A DNA stretch of 64,000 nt from an uncultured Nioella sp. (GCA_947495575.1 CANLZL010000002.1:1-64000), one strand, 5' to 3'. Positions 45,312 through 54,757 are shown, counted from the stretch's first letter. Notes: a model not told the origin generated them from the letters alone. Numbers and translations are program-made.

Positions 45312-46879
45312 GTTGGTTTCCCTTCGTAGAGATTAGAAGATGCGTCCGTTGGTGCGGGAAGACCGGCAGCCATCCTGATCAATCCGTCCTCGTCGGCTTC
45401 CGAGGCCAAAACGTCCGCCACAACTTGGCCTTGATGGACAACCAGAATTCGGTTCGACAGGGCCACAAGCTCAGGGAAATCTGACGACACGATAATGATC
45501 GCCGTCCCGGCCGCCGCACGGCGCTTGAGTTCAGTATGGATTTGGAATTTCGCGCCAACGTCGACGCCTTTTGTAGGCTCTTCGATGATGAGCAATTCCG
45601 GCTCTCTTTCGAGCCATTTCGAAAGGAGAATTTTTTGCTGATTCCCGCCGGACAGCGAACCGACAATTTCATCTGGTCCGCCCGTTTTAACTGAGAACGC
45701 ATCGATTGCGTCGCGGCTCGCCCGGGCGATCGACCGTCCGTTTAACATCCCCAATCGCGTATGTTTTTCGAGGTTCGCCGCCGCCAGGTTTGTGCTGATG
45801 GGGTAATCCAGAAACAGGCCTTCGGTCTTTCGTTCCTCTGGAACGAAACCAATATTCGCATCCATTGCGGCCCGAAGATTGTTGAACGAAACCTCTTGGC
45901 CTTTAAATTCGATTTTGCCTGTGACACTGCCGCCGAGTCCGATCAGACTGCGCACTATTTCGCTTCGACGTGATCCCAATAGACCCGCAAGCCCAACGAT
46001 CTCGCCGCGCCGAATACCAAAGGACACATCTTCGAAATGCGTTCCGTCCGAGAGGTTGTTGACGCGCATCAGAACATCGCCCAATTGGTCTTCTGAACGT
46101 TCCACATCGCCTGGGTGGGCACTGCCGATCATGCTTGAAACAATATGGGCCTGTGTGGTTTCCGCTGTGCTCTCAGTTGTAATCGTTTGGCCGTCCCGCA
46201 AGACAGTTATGCGATCTGAGATCTGGAAAATTTCGGACATGTGATGGCTGACATAAACAATGCCAATGCCCTTCTGCGTAAGGTTCCGAAGGACCGAGAA
46301 CAGTCCTTCAACTTCGTCAGGTGTCAGGGCTGAAGTTGGTTCATCCAGCAGTAAAACGCGCGAATCCAGCGAAAGCGCCTTGGCGATTTCTACGATTTGA
46401 CGTGAGCTGATGGGCAGGCTGTCGACGGGTTTTGAAACGTCGACCGTCAGGTCGAATTCAGCCAAAAGTGCCTCGGCCCGGGCGCGAAGCTCTGACCATA
46501 TTACCTTGCCAAATTTTGATGGGGCACGTCCGGCAAAAATGTTCTCGGCAACAGATAACGATCCGGCCAGACTCAATTCCTGAAAGACGCACCCGACTCC
46601 CAATTGTTGGGCATGAGCGGGGCTTTGAATTTGGGTTTGGGCACCATCGAACAGGATCTCGCCCGTTTTTGGTTTGTTCAAGCCATATAGCAGGCTGATG
46701 CAGGTCGATTTTCCTGCGCCGTTTTCCCCAACCAAGGCATGAATTTCGCCCGGACGCACATCGAAATCCACCTGAGAAAGGACCTAAGTTGGGCCAAAGC
46801 TCTTTGTGATGCCCGAGAGTGCAATAATCGGTTCGATTTTGGTCTGGCCACATCGAGAAATTGTAGAATCATCGTGCAT
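45308..46879 (-). pseudogene. Sugar ABC transporter ATPase (RbsA/MglA-type) with in-frame amber codon
   Basis: The full frame starts with ATG at 46879 after GGGAGGACGAT and reads IEPIIALSGITKSFGPT, then TAG (codon 32, at 46784-46786), then VLSQVDFDVRPGEIHALVGENGAGKST, which continues without further stops to 45308. Relatives normally have a lysine or similar residue at this place, and AAG to TAG is one base change. After the stop the protein is intact: Walker A GENGAGKST, LLLDEPTSALTPDEVEG, then a second ABC domain. Re-initiation at GTG 46771 would give 487 residues lacking the first strands. So it is a recent null allele, suppressed, or a sequencing error. Confidence 0.75.
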
Positions 46880-46905
46880 ATCGTCCTCCCGTGGCAAACG
46901 TGGTG

Positions 46906-46919
46906 TCTGATATGTCAGA
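46906..46919. promoter_or_regulatory. GntR-type operator upstream of the first ABC operon
   Basis: TCTGATATGTCAGA: arms TCTGA and TCAGA match perfectly. It lies 26 bases before the ATPase start. It matches sites at 47778 and 61599, giving a shared consensus TCTGRTATRYCAGA. Confidence 0.65.
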
Positions 46920-47055
46920 TGTCAACAGGAATTGACTGGCCACTCTTTAACCTGAATCTTTTAGGTTAAAGACTTAAATTTAAACGATAAATCTAATATC
47001 TCGCGGGGATCCAACTTAGTACTGTCGCGGAAAGCGGCTGGCAAAACTACGCGAT

Positions 47056-47709
47056 TTACGCATTCGTCACCGTGTTGGAATAAGCCTGACGCGTGCGATC
47101 AATGTGCTCGATGAGCAGCTTTTGAATCTGCTCCATATCTCGTTGGCGGGCGGCATCCGCCAGTTTTTTGTGCTCTTCAAAGGACAGATCTGTGTGGCGT
47201 GGCAGGGCAGACAAATGAGTCCGAAGCGCTGCGATCTTTCCAACAAAGCGAGAATAGCTCGCGGATAGGTAAATGTTTCCGCAATGCTTGAATATCAATT
47301 CGTGAAATTCTGTATCAAGTGACAAATACTCACGCATATCGCCCTTTTGCTGCGCTGCCTGCATTTCTCGCACGACCTCTTCCATATCCTTGGCAAGCGC
47401 CTCAGGATTGCGTTTCAACGCCAATTCAAACGCCGCTGTTTCGATGGACTGGCGGAAATCGCAAATCTGCTCAACTTCCTCAACGCTTAAAGAGAAAACC
47501 CGTGCCCCTTTCTGGGGCTCGATAATGACAAGACCTTCATCGCGCAATTGCGCCAATGCCTCGCGGACTGGTGACTTGGAAACGCCAAGTTCATTGGAAA
47601 TTCCCCGTTCTGACAGGGTTTGACCCATCGGCAAACTTCCTTCGACAATGCTGGTACGAAGGTGTTCGAGAGCCAGCTCTTTGAGGGACTTAGGGCGTTC
47701 AATCGGCAT
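47056..47709 (-). CDS. GntR/FadR-family transcriptional regulator
   Basis: A 217-residue FadR-subfamily (FCD) regulator. The winged HTH is EHLRTSIVEGSLPMGQTLSERGISNELGVSKSPVREALAQLRDEGLVIIEPQKGARVF, and the FCD ligand domain follows from about residue 80 with metal-type residues in SLDTEFHELIFKHCG and SFEEHKKLADAA. The start at 47709 follows GGAGATGAG; an earlier in-frame ATG is not family-like. It is read divergently from the lactonase-led operon, and palindromes in between are its likely targets. A clear paralogue is at 60851-61537. Confidence 0.9.
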   Translation of the reverse strand: MPIERPKSLKELALEHLRTSIVEGSLPMGQTLSERGISNELGVSKSPVREALAQLRDEGLVIIEPQKGARVFSLSVEEVEQICDFRQSIETAAFELALKRNPEALAKDMEEVVREMQAAQQKGDMREYLSLDTEFHELIFKHCGNIYLSASYSRFVGKIAALRTHLSALPRHTDLSFEEHKKLADAARQRDMEQIQKLLIEHIDRTRQAYSNTVTNA

Positions 47710-47755
47710 CTCATCTCCAAAACTTATCCAAAAACATATTGCGTGTAACATAATA

Positions 47756-47769
47756 TCTGATACACCATG
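47756..47769. promoter_or_regulatory. Weaker copy of the island operator
   Basis: TCTGATACACCATG keeps the left arm of the shared palindrome and part of the right one. It lies 47 bases upstream of the GntR start, beside the stronger site at 47778, so a pair of bound dimers is possible. Confidence 0.4.
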
Positions 47770-47777
47770 TCGTGCAA

Positions 47778-47791
47778 GCTGGTATATCAGA
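47778..47791. promoter_or_regulatory. GntR-type operator between gntR and the lactonase operon
   Basis: GCTGGTATATCAGA is the reverse-oriented form of the shared palindrome (one end base differs). It lies 36 bases before the lactonase ATG, in the divergent promoter region. TATCAGATATCAGAT directly overlaps it, giving repeated half-sites. Confidence 0.65.
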
Positions 47792-47827
47792 TATCAGATG
47801 ATTCTGTTTTTGGAGGAGCAGGGCCCA

Positions 47828-48697
47828 ATGCAAGCTGACTTGATTCTCGACTGCCAAAACCAACATGGAGAGGGCGTTCTATGGAATGCCTTGGACCAGA
47901 AGGTCTGGTGGACGGATATCGAAGGCTGCGCGCTGTGGTCTTATGAGCCCGCCACGGCCAAATCGCAGTGCCACTCAATGTCTGAGCGGGTCTGCTGTTT
48001 TGCGCCGCGTAAAAACGGCGGTCTCATCATTGCATATGCAGACCGTGTCGTACTTCTCGACCTGTTGGGTGGTGACGAAACCCTTGTGTGCGAGTTTGAA
48101 GCCGGGAACCCAGAAACACGGCTGAACGACGGCCGTACGGACCGTCAGGGCCGCCTTGTTGTTGGCGGGATGAATGAAGTATCGGGCGCCCCGAATTCTT
48201 CTGTAATTTCTATCGATGAAAACCTTGGCGTTACGGAAGTAATTCACGGCGTAAGTTGCGCAAATTCAACGTGTTTTTCTGCGGACGGAAAGACGATGTA
48301 TTTCGCAGATACGCCCGAGCGCGAAATCGTCGCTTATGACTACGACGGATCTACAGGAAGCCTGTCCAACCGCCAAGAATTGGCAAGTTTTGCAAATGAA
48401 CCTGGCTTGCCAGATGGCTCATGCGTTGATGCGGATGGCGGCGTTTGGAACGCTGAATGGGAAGGTCGCCGTGTTGTCCGCATCGCGCCAAATGGCACCA
48501 TTGATACGATCATCGAGATGCCAGTTTGGAAGCCCACCTGTTGCGCTTTCGGTGGGCCGGAATTGGACACTCTCTACATCACGACATCGCGCCTGTTGAG
48601 CGATGATGCAGCCTTAGCCGCCGAACCACTTTCAGGCGGGCTTTTTGCCGTAAAGCCCGGGTTTAAGGGCGTTGAAGATTCACCGTTCAACGGTTGA
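47828..48697 (+). CDS. SMP-30/gluconolactonase-family sugar lactonase
   Basis: A 289-residue six-bladed beta-propeller. The metal site is complete: Glu15 in HGEGVLWNALDQKVWWTDIEG, Asn146 in CANSTCFSADGKTMYFADT and Asp196 in GLPDGSCVDADGGVWNAEWEG. It should open an aldono-lactone to the free sugar acid. Substrate not known. The start follows GGAGGAGCAGGGCCC. It leads the long plus-strand operon, ahead of the second ABC importer. Confidence 0.92.
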   Translation: MQADLILDCQNQHGEGVLWNALDQKVWWTDIEGCALWSYEPATAKSQCHSMSERVCCFAPRKNGGLIIAYADRVVLLDLLGGDETLVCEFEAGNPETRLNDGRTDRQGRLVVGGMNEVSGAPNSSVISIDENLGVTEVIHGVSCANSTCFSADGKTMYFADTPEREIVAYDYDGSTGSLSNRQELASFANEPGLPDGSCVDADGGVWNAEWEGRRVVRIAPNGTIDTIIEMPVWKPTCCAFGGPELDTLYITTSRLLSDDAALAAEPLSGGLFAVKPGFKGVEDSPFNG

Positions 48698-48723
48698 ACG
48701 ACTTTTTGATCAAGGAGGAGAAA

Positions 48724-49758
48724 ATGATCAAAACTGCTACCAAATTCGCACTGGCCACTGGCCTGTCTGTGCTGGCTCTCGCGGCCTATGCCGACGATTA
48801 TCCAACGCCAGTTCCTTTGCAGGAAGGCGCCCAAGCGCCCATTGATGCGATCACACCCACCAATGAAACATTCCGCATCGCTTATATGCCACCGGCGACT
48901 GAATTTAATTACTACATCGCAATCGGCGCAGGGATCGAAGCCGTCGCCGAGGCGGAGGGCGTGGACGTCTTCATGCTTGCCCCGCAATCGGGCGCCGATA
49001 TCAACGGCCAGATGGGTATGATTCAAGACGTGCTGACTCAAGATGTGGATGCCATCATCTTCGGTACACATGATGAATTCGCCGCAGCCCCCCTGATTGA
49101 ACAAGCTGTCGATCGCGGGATCGCGGTTGTCATGATCAACTCGGATATTCCGAACTTCCCGACGCCAATCCACGGCGTTGTCGGCTATTCGCAACGCAAC
49201 GGAACACAAAATTTGGCTGATTGGGCCATCGAAACCTATGGCGATGAGCCGCTGCAGGTTGGCATTATCGAAGGCCAGCCGGGCTACCATTCGACCGAGC
49301 GTGTCGGCGGCTTCCTTGACGGGATCGAAGGCAACGAGAATTTCGACGTGGTTGTATCGATCAATGGTGGCTGGAATGTTGAAGGCGGTAACACCGCCGG
49401 CATGGACATCCTGCAATCTCATCCTGATCTGGACCTGATCTTTGCGGCGAATGACTACATGATCATCGGCGCGTCTTTTGCCGCCCGTGCGCTTGGCCGC
49501 TCAGATATCGTTCTGCTGGGAAATGATGGCGATACTTCGGGTCTAGAAGAGATCGCAGCAGGGAGCATCACCGCAACTGTCAACACGTCTCCGTTCTTGA
49601 TGGGGCAGGCGGCAATGCACGCCACTCTGGACGCGCTTGAGGGCACTTACCCCGGCGGCTGGATCGAAACTCCGACGTCGATCGAAGATCAGGACGGTGC
49701 CATCTCGGTTCTGCAGCACCCCGAAATGCTGTTCCCGCAGCCGAGCCAAAGTTACTGA
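48724..49758 (+). CDS. Sugar ABC transporter, periplasmic binding protein (second system)
   Basis: A 344-residue protein of the Peripla_BP_4 type with a signal peptide (MIKTATKFALATGLSVLALAAYA, cut before DDYPTP). Mature part: FRIAYMPPATEFNYYIAIGAGIEAVAEAEGVDVFMLAPQSGADINGQMGMIQDVLTQDVDAIIF, later IFAANDYMIIGASFAARALGRSDIVLLGNDGD. AAGGAGGAGAAA precedes the ATG. It binds the imported sugar or sugar acid in the periplasm for the ATPase and permease encoded next. It is only distantly similar to the first binding protein. Confidence 0.9.
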   Translation: MIKTATKFALATGLSVLALAAYADDYPTPVPLQEGAQAPIDAITPTNETFRIAYMPPATEFNYYIAIGAGIEAVAEAEGVDVFMLAPQSGADINGQMGMIQDVLTQDVDAIIFGTHDEFAAAPLIEQAVDRGIAVVMINSDIPNFPTPIHGVVGYSQRNGTQNLADWAIETYGDEPLQVGIIEGQPGYHSTERVGGFLDGIEGNENFDVVVSINGGWNVEGGNTAGMDILQSHPDLDLIFAANDYMIIGASFAARALGRSDIVLLGNDGDTSGLEEIAAGSITATVNTSPFLMGQAAMHATLDALEGTYPGGWIETPTSIEDQDGAISVLQHPEMLFPQPSQSY

Positions 49759-49770
49759 GCTCTCCCCCCA

Positions 49771-49806
49771 GGGTCTTGGCGGCGCGTTCGCGTGTTGTCG
49801 AGACCC
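49771..49806 (+). other. Stem-loop between binding-protein and ATPase genes
   Basis: GGGTCT pairs with AGACCC across about 24 bases, with a smaller inner stem around TTCG. It lies 13 bases past the binding-protein stop. No T run: it is more likely an mRNA-stability element than a terminator. Confidence 0.45.
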
Positions 49807-49842
49807 CTCCCGAAACTGAGATTTTCAACGAAAGCCAGTGCA

Positions 49843-51423
49843 ATGTCTGCCAATGATAGCCCGCTTTGGGAATTTGTAAATATCAGCAAAGCCTATCCCG
49901 GCGTGCTGGCCAATGACAAAGTTTGCATCAGGCTTATGCCCGGGTCGATCCATGGGTTGCTTGGTGAAAACGGGTGCGGAAAATCGACTATGATCAAGAC
50001 GTTGTCGGGCGTACAGCAACCCGATAGCGGTCAGATCCTGCACAAGGGCCAAGAGGTTCGCATCGCCGATCCCGATGATGCACGGCGGCGCGGTGTCGCG
50101 ACTGTTTTTCAGGAATTTTCTATCGTGCCAACGCTGTCGGTCGGCGAGAATATCTTCCTCGGCAACATGCCCCGAAACCGGCTTGGTTTAATCGACTGGA
50201 AAACCGTCAACGACGCGTCTGCAAGGGTTTTGAAAAAGCTCGATATCGAGCTTTCGCCCGAAACAATTACCGGAACGCTTTCGGTGGGCGAACAGCAGCT
50301 TGTTGAAATTGCCAAAGCCGTCGCGATGGATGCTGAAATGGTGATCCTTGATGAGCCGACTGCGGCTTTGGGTGAACATGAGATCGAGCAATTGCACGTT
50401 CTTTTGCGCAAGATGCGCGCTCAGGGCACCTCGATCCTCTATGTATCCCATCGCCTCGATGAGGTTGAGCGCATTGTCGATGAAGTCACCATTCTGCGTA
50501 GCGGCAAGGTTGTGCGCGAAAGCGGTGAGACTGAAATTAACGTCAGTGAAATTGTCGCCGCCATGGTTGGCGAGGATGTGTCCGAGCATTACCCAAAGGA
50601 AAACAACAGTGTCGATGCCGTTGTTTTTGAGTGCCAAAACCTGCGCACGCGGTCTGGCGTCAATGGGGCCAGTTTTGACTTGCGAAAGGGCGAAGTTCTT
50701 GGCCTTGGCGGCGTTTTGGGCAGCGGTCGCACTGAAATTGCCCATGCAATTTTTGGCGTCGACAAGCTTACCGATGGCGCGCTGCTGCTGAATGGCAAAA
50801 ATATCGAAATCAAAAACGAAATGCAGGCAATCAATGCCGGTTTCGCATTGGTGCCGGAAAACCGGAAATATGATGGGCTTTTCTTCAATTTCCGTGCCAG
50901 CGGCAACATAACAGCTGCGGCCTTGCCGCGCATCGCGCGCCGAGGGTTTTTGGATCTCGCCGCCGAAGCCAAAGGTACCGAACGGCTGATGAACGAGTTG
51001 GAAATCTCGCCTCAAGCCGAAAAGAAGACCGTAAATTTCCTGTCGGGAGGAAACCAGCAGAAGGTCGTGATCGCCCGCTGGTTATTTTCCGAAGCGAATA
51101 TCCTGATCTTCGATGAACCTACCCAAGGCATTGATATCGGAGCAAAAATTGCCGTCTACAAACTGATGAACGCCCTGACTCGCGCTGGCAAATCGATCAT
51201 CTTGATTAGCTCGGACCACGACGAGCTTTTGGCTATGAGCGATCGCATCGCGGTTGTTCAGCACGGCCACATCAATCGCGTCGTTGGCGCCGGAGAGTTG
51301 TCGCATGACGACCTCGTCAGGGCCTCGTCACATGACGACGCCGGTGAAGCGCGCCCGGCTACGGCTACCGCGCGCATCCAAACAAATTCCAATGAATCCC
51401 TAGCAGCAGAGGCAATCCAATGA
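49843..51423 (+). CDS. Sugar ABC transporter ATPase (second system)
   Basis: A 526-residue RbsA/MglA-type double ABC protein. First domain: Walker A GENGCGKSTM, signature LSVGEQQLVEIAKA, Walker B VILDEPTAALGEHE. Second domain: GLGGVLGSGRTEIAHAIFG and LSGGNQQKVVIARWLFSEANILIFDEPTQGIDIGAK. This copy is complete, unlike the one of the first system. The start MSANDSPLWEF at 49843 fits the family. It overlaps the permease gene by four bases. Confidence 0.92.
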   Translation: MSANDSPLWEFVNISKAYPGVLANDKVCIRLMPGSIHGLLGENGCGKSTMIKTLSGVQQPDSGQILHKGQEVRIADPDDARRRGVATVFQEFSIVPTLSVGENIFLGNMPRNRLGLIDWKTVNDASARVLKKLDIELSPETITGTLSVGEQQLVEIAKAVAMDAEMVILDEPTAALGEHEIEQLHVLLRKMRAQGTSILYVSHRLDEVERIVDEVTILRSGKVVRESGETEINVSEIVAAMVGEDVSEHYPKENNSVDAVVFECQNLRTRSGVNGASFDLRKGEVLGLGGVLGSGRTEIAHAIFGVDKLTDGALLLNGKNIEIKNEMQAINAGFALVPENRKYDGLFFNFRASGNITAAALPRIARRGFLDLAAEAKGTERLMNELEISPQAEKKTVNFLSGGNQQKVVIARWLFSEANILIFDEPTQGIDIGAKIAVYKLMNALTRAGKSIILISSDHDELLAMSDRIAVVQHGHINRVVGAGELSHDDLVRASSHDDAGEARPATATARIQTNSNESLAAEAIQ

Positions 51424-52400
51424 GACGCGTATTTGATTCACAACTCATCGGGCCATTCGCAGCAATGTTGATTGTCGCGTTGATCGTCGCCCTGACCACC
51501 GACCGGTTTCTGAACCCCGGAAACCTGTCGAACCTGTCGCTACAGGTTTCCATCGTGGCCTTGATTGCAATCGGATCGTCGATCGTGATTTTTGCGGCCG
51601 GTATCGATCTGTCCGCAGGCTCTATGGTTGCCCTGTTGACGATGATTTTTGCCCAGATGCTAAAATTCGCTGGCATCCCAATTTTCGTTGCCCTTCCCGC
51701 AATCTTGCTTGTTGGCGCGCTTTTGGGTTTTGGTTTGGGGATTATTACAGCTTACGGGCGCATTCCGTCCTTTATCACGACGTTGGCTGCCCTCATCGCC
51801 TTTCGAGGGCTGGCCCTGACGTTCAATAACGGCTCTCCGATCTTTTCCCTCGATCCGGCTCTTGAAACCGTGTTCTACGGGCGCCTCTTCGGCTTGCCGT
51901 TGCCGTTCTTCTATCTCGTCTTTTTCTACGCAATGGCTGCGATTGTAATGAATTTTTCAAAGCTCGGCCGCGAGATTTACGCGGTGGGCGGCAACCCCGC
52001 AGCGGCAGTTTTGACGGGTATTAATGTCAAGAAAGTACAAGCCATCACCTTTGCCATTGCAGGTTTCATGACTGCCGTTGGCGCAATTTTGATGTCGGCA
52101 CGTTTGAACTCTGGTTCCCCCAATTATGGTCAGACACTCGAATTGCAGGCCATTGCCGCCGCTGTTGTCGGTGGGGCCAGCCTTGCTGGTGGTCGTGGCA
52201 ATGTCCTGGCCACGCTCATGGGCGCAATGACGATCGTCATCGTGCAAAACGGCCTCAATCTGAATGCAGCCCCCTCATCGGTTCAGAACGTGGTTTTGGG
52301 CCTGATCATCCTATTGGCCGTCGGCATCGACATGTGGCGGGCCGAAATTTCTCGCTTTCTGTCGCGGCTCCGCGGCGGCGCGACAAAATCGGCGCGGTGA
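51420..52400 (+). CDS. Sugar ABC transporter permease (second system)
   Basis: A 326-residue RbsC-type permease. Signature segments: SSIVIFAAGIDLSAGSMVALLTMIFAQML and GGASLAGGRGNVLATLMGAMTIVIVQNGLNL, with PSFITTLAALIAFRGLALTF between. ATG overlaps the ATPase stop (ATGA). One permease gene suggests a homodimeric channel. Confidence 0.92.
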   Translation: MRRVFDSQLIGPFAAMLIVALIVALTTDRFLNPGNLSNLSLQVSIVALIAIGSSIVIFAAGIDLSAGSMVALLTMIFAQMLKFAGIPIFVALPAILLVGALLGFGLGIITAYGRIPSFITTLAALIAFRGLALTFNNGSPIFSLDPALETVFYGRLFGLPLPFFYLVFFYAMAAIVMNFSKLGREIYAVGGNPAAAVLTGINVKKVQAITFAIAGFMTAVGAILMSARLNSGSPNYGQTLELQAIAAAVVGGASLAGGRGNVLATLMGAMTIVIVQNGLNLNAAPSSVQNVVLGLIILLAVGIDMWRAEISRFLSRLRGGATKSAR

Positions 52401-52406
52401 GCAATC

Positions 52407-53195
52407 ATGGATTTGGGTCTTCACAATAAACTCGTTCTTGTCACCGGCTCGGGCTCGGGCATTGGTAAAGCGACCGCCAAGACCTTTCTTGAGGAAGGGG
52501 CGCGAGTCATCGTTCACGCACTGACAGAGGCTGAGGTCTCGGCATGTATTGCGGATTTGTCGCGGCTTGGTGACGTGCATGGCAAGCCCGGCGACCTTTC
52601 CAAGCCTGCGGATGTGGCGGCCTTATGCGCCTTTGCCAATGGGCTGGGGCAGGTGGACTACCTAATCAATAACGTCGGCATTTTCTCGGTCAAACCGTTT
52701 GAGGATCTGACCGATGAGGAATGGCTGTCCTATTTCGACATCAATGTGCTCAGCGCTGTACGTATGAGCCGTGAGTTTTTGCCGGCGATGCTCAAGCGCG
52801 GCTCCGGTTCTATCATCAATCTGGCCAGCGAAGCGGCGGTAAAGCCGTTGCCGCAGATGGTGCATTATTCTGTGACTAAGACCGCAATATTGGGGCTGTC
52901 ACGGGGATTGGCCGAGCTGACCAAGGGCACCAAGGTCCGCGTAAATTCGGTTCTTCCTGGTCCGACTTGGACCGAAGGCGTCGAGGCCTATTTCCATGGG
53001 CTTGCCGAGCAAAAGGGCGAAGCGATGGAAAGCATCATCGCCAATTACTTCAAATCCGACGAACCCACATCGTTAATCCAGCGTTTTGTCGAGCCTGTTG
53101 AAGTGGCTCGCATGATCGTCACCACAGCCACAAACCCCGCCGCAAATGGCGGTGGTTATCGCATCGAGGGCGGCATCATCCGCAGCATCCTCTAA
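52407..53195 (+). CDS. Short-chain dehydrogenase/reductase
   Basis: A 262-residue classical SDR. Cofactor motif TGSGSGIG at 13-20, NNVG (89-ish), catalytic Ser141, Tyr154 and Lys158 (LASEA...YSVTK). It should oxidise a sugar or a hydroxy group of a sugar acid. Which one is not known. Spacing of six bases behind the permease puts it in the same operon. C-terminal AANPAANGGGYRIEGGIIRSIL is typical. Confidence 0.88.
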   Translation: MDLGLHNKLVLVTGSGSGIGKATAKTFLEEGARVIVHALTEAEVSACIADLSRLGDVHGKPGDLSKPADVAALCAFANGLGQVDYLINNVGIFSVKPFEDLTDEEWLSYFDINVLSAVRMSREFLPAMLKRGSGSIINLASEAAVKPLPQMVHYSVTKTAILGLSRGLAELTKGTKVRVNSVLPGPTWTEGVEAYFHGLAEQKGEAMESIIANYFKSDEPTSLIQRFVEPVEVARMIVTTATNPAANGGGYRIEGGIIRSIL

Positions 53196-53224
53196 CTCTC
53201 AATCATATAAGAAGGAGCACCGAA

Positions 53225-53719
53225 ATGGTTGCGCTTACATTCTCTCATATCGGCATAACCGTTCCAGATCTGGATAAAGCGGTCGAGTTTTATTCCAAGG
53301 CATTCGGTCTTTACGTGATCATGGGGCCGACCGAAGTTCAGCATGACGAAAGCGCCATCGGTCAGATGTGTGATGACGTCTTTGGTGAAGGTTGGGGTTC
53401 ATTCCGCATTGCCCATCTGGCGCTTGCCGATGGCATCGGCATCGAACTTTTTGAATTCCCGAACACGGTCGAAGAAGAACGCCCGTTTGAATACTGGCGC
53501 CGCGGCCTTTTCCATTTCTGCGTTCAGGACGAAAATGTCGAAGAACGGGTAAAGATCATCGAAAGCCTTGGCGGCAAGCAACGCATGAACAAGGTGCGCA
53601 GCTACTACCCCAACGAAAAGCCCTATCGCATGGTCTATATGGAAGACCCATGGGGCAACATCTTTGAGCTTTACAGCCACTCCTATGAACTAACCTATTC
53701 GGCAGGCGCCTATGTCTGA
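53225..53719 (+). CDS. VOC-family (glyoxalase-like) protein
   Basis: A 164-residue protein with two VOC halves: LTFSHIGITVPDLDKAVEFYSKAFGL, and FHFCVQDENVEERVKIIESLGGKQ...RMVYMEDPWGNIFELYSHSYEL. Possible metal ligands are His (SHIG), Glu (IELFEF), His (LFHFC) and Glu (FELYSH). It may be a lyase, epimerase or isomerase of the pathway. AGAAGGAGC precedes the ATG. Its end overlaps the next gene by eight bases. Confidence 0.85.
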   Translation: MVALTFSHIGITVPDLDKAVEFYSKAFGLYVIMGPTEVQHDESAIGQMCDDVFGEGWGSFRIAHLALADGIGIELFEFPNTVEEERPFEYWRRGLFHFCVQDENVEERVKIIESLGGKQRMNKVRSYYPNEKPYRMVYMEDPWGNIFELYSHSYELTYSAGAYV

Positions 53720-54743
53720 TCAAGCCGTCATAGGATACCGAGAGGACCGCCCGAAGGTCGTAATCACGGATTACGATTACGGTGATGTCGATATCGAGCG
53801 TGCCATCCTGGAAAAGGTTGGCGCAGAAGTGATCGCTTTGCAGGCTAAATCCGAGGCTGACCTTTTTGAGGCCGCCAAGGATTGCGCGGCGATGATGAAT
53901 CAATATGCGCGCATTGGTAGGGAAACGATTTCCCGCATGGAAAAATGCGAAGTGATCGCGCGTTATGGTGTCGGTGTCGATATTGTCGACGTCAAATGCG
54001 CGACCGAGCACAACATTCTTGTGACGAATGTTCTGGATTATTGCACCGAAGAAGTGGCCGATCACGCCATTGCCCTTTGGATGACTCTTGCGCGCAAATT
54101 GCCGGACTATGATCGCGCGACGCATGCAGGCATTTGGAAGTGGCAAAGCGGGCAACCGGTCAAACGCTTACGCGGCAGCACTATGGGTGTCGTCTCGTTT
54201 GGGAAAATCGGACAGGCGATTGCGGCGCGGGCGCAATCATTCGGTGTGAATGTCATCGCTTTTGACCCGTTTTTGTCGGAAGAGGTCGCGGCGCAACATG
54301 GTGCCGAGCTGGTTTCGAAATCTGAACTGCTTGCACGTTCGGACTACATCTTGATGCAGGCGCCTATGACGCCTGAAACCCGCCACTTCCTATCGGACGC
54401 CGAATTTGCGGCGATGAAACCGGGCGCAATTCTCGTCAATACCGGCCGTGGACCAACTGTTGATAACCAGGCGCTTTTCCGCGCTCTGACGGACGGGCAC
54501 CTCGCTTCAGCAGGGCTCGATGATCCTGAAGAAGAACCGGCAAAGCGGGCGCAATGGTCACCAGATGACAACCCGATCTTTACGCTGCCGAATGTCATCG
54601 TGACCCCACACGCTGCCTATTATTCCGAAGAATCCATAACCGCCGCCCGCGTCGGCGCGGCAACGCAAGTCGCCAAAGTTCTCACCGGGCAGGCCCCCGA
54701 TTTTCCGGTCAATGCTGATGCATTGCTCGAAGCTACATCCTAA
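53712..54743 (+). CDS. D-isomer-specific 2-hydroxyacid dehydrogenase
   Basis: A 343-residue protein of the D-2-hydroxyacid dehydrogenase family. Catalytic Arg246 (NTGRGPTV), Glu at about 273-275 (DDPEEEP) and His300 (VTPHAAYYS) are present. The NAD motif reads GVVSFGKIG (159-167): the first Gly of the usual GxGxxG is Ser162, which may change cofactor binding. It should interconvert a 2-keto and a 2-hydroxy acid. It overlaps the VOC gene by eight bases. Confidence 0.88.
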   Translation: MSDQAVIGYREDRPKVVITDYDYGDVDIERAILEKVGAEVIALQAKSEADLFEAAKDCAAMMNQYARIGRETISRMEKCEVIARYGVGVDIVDVKCATEHNILVTNVLDYCTEEVADHAIALWMTLARKLPDYDRATHAGIWKWQSGQPVKRLRGSTMGVVSFGKIGQAIAARAQSFGVNVIAFDPFLSEEVAAQHGAELVSKSELLARSDYILMQAPMTPETRHFLSDAEFAAMKPGAILVNTGRGPTVDNQALFRALTDGHLASAGLDDPEEEPAKRAQWSPDDNPIFTLPNVIVTPHAAYYSEESITAARVGAATQVAKVLTGQAPDFPVNADALLEATS

Positions 54744-54757
54744 AGGAGTTCAAAGAA

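Noticed and set aside
46784-46786. The amber codon as a pyrrolysine or other recoding site
   Set aside because: No pyl genes or recoding element are seen, and ABC ATPases have no reason to need such a residue. A mutation or sequencing error is simpler.
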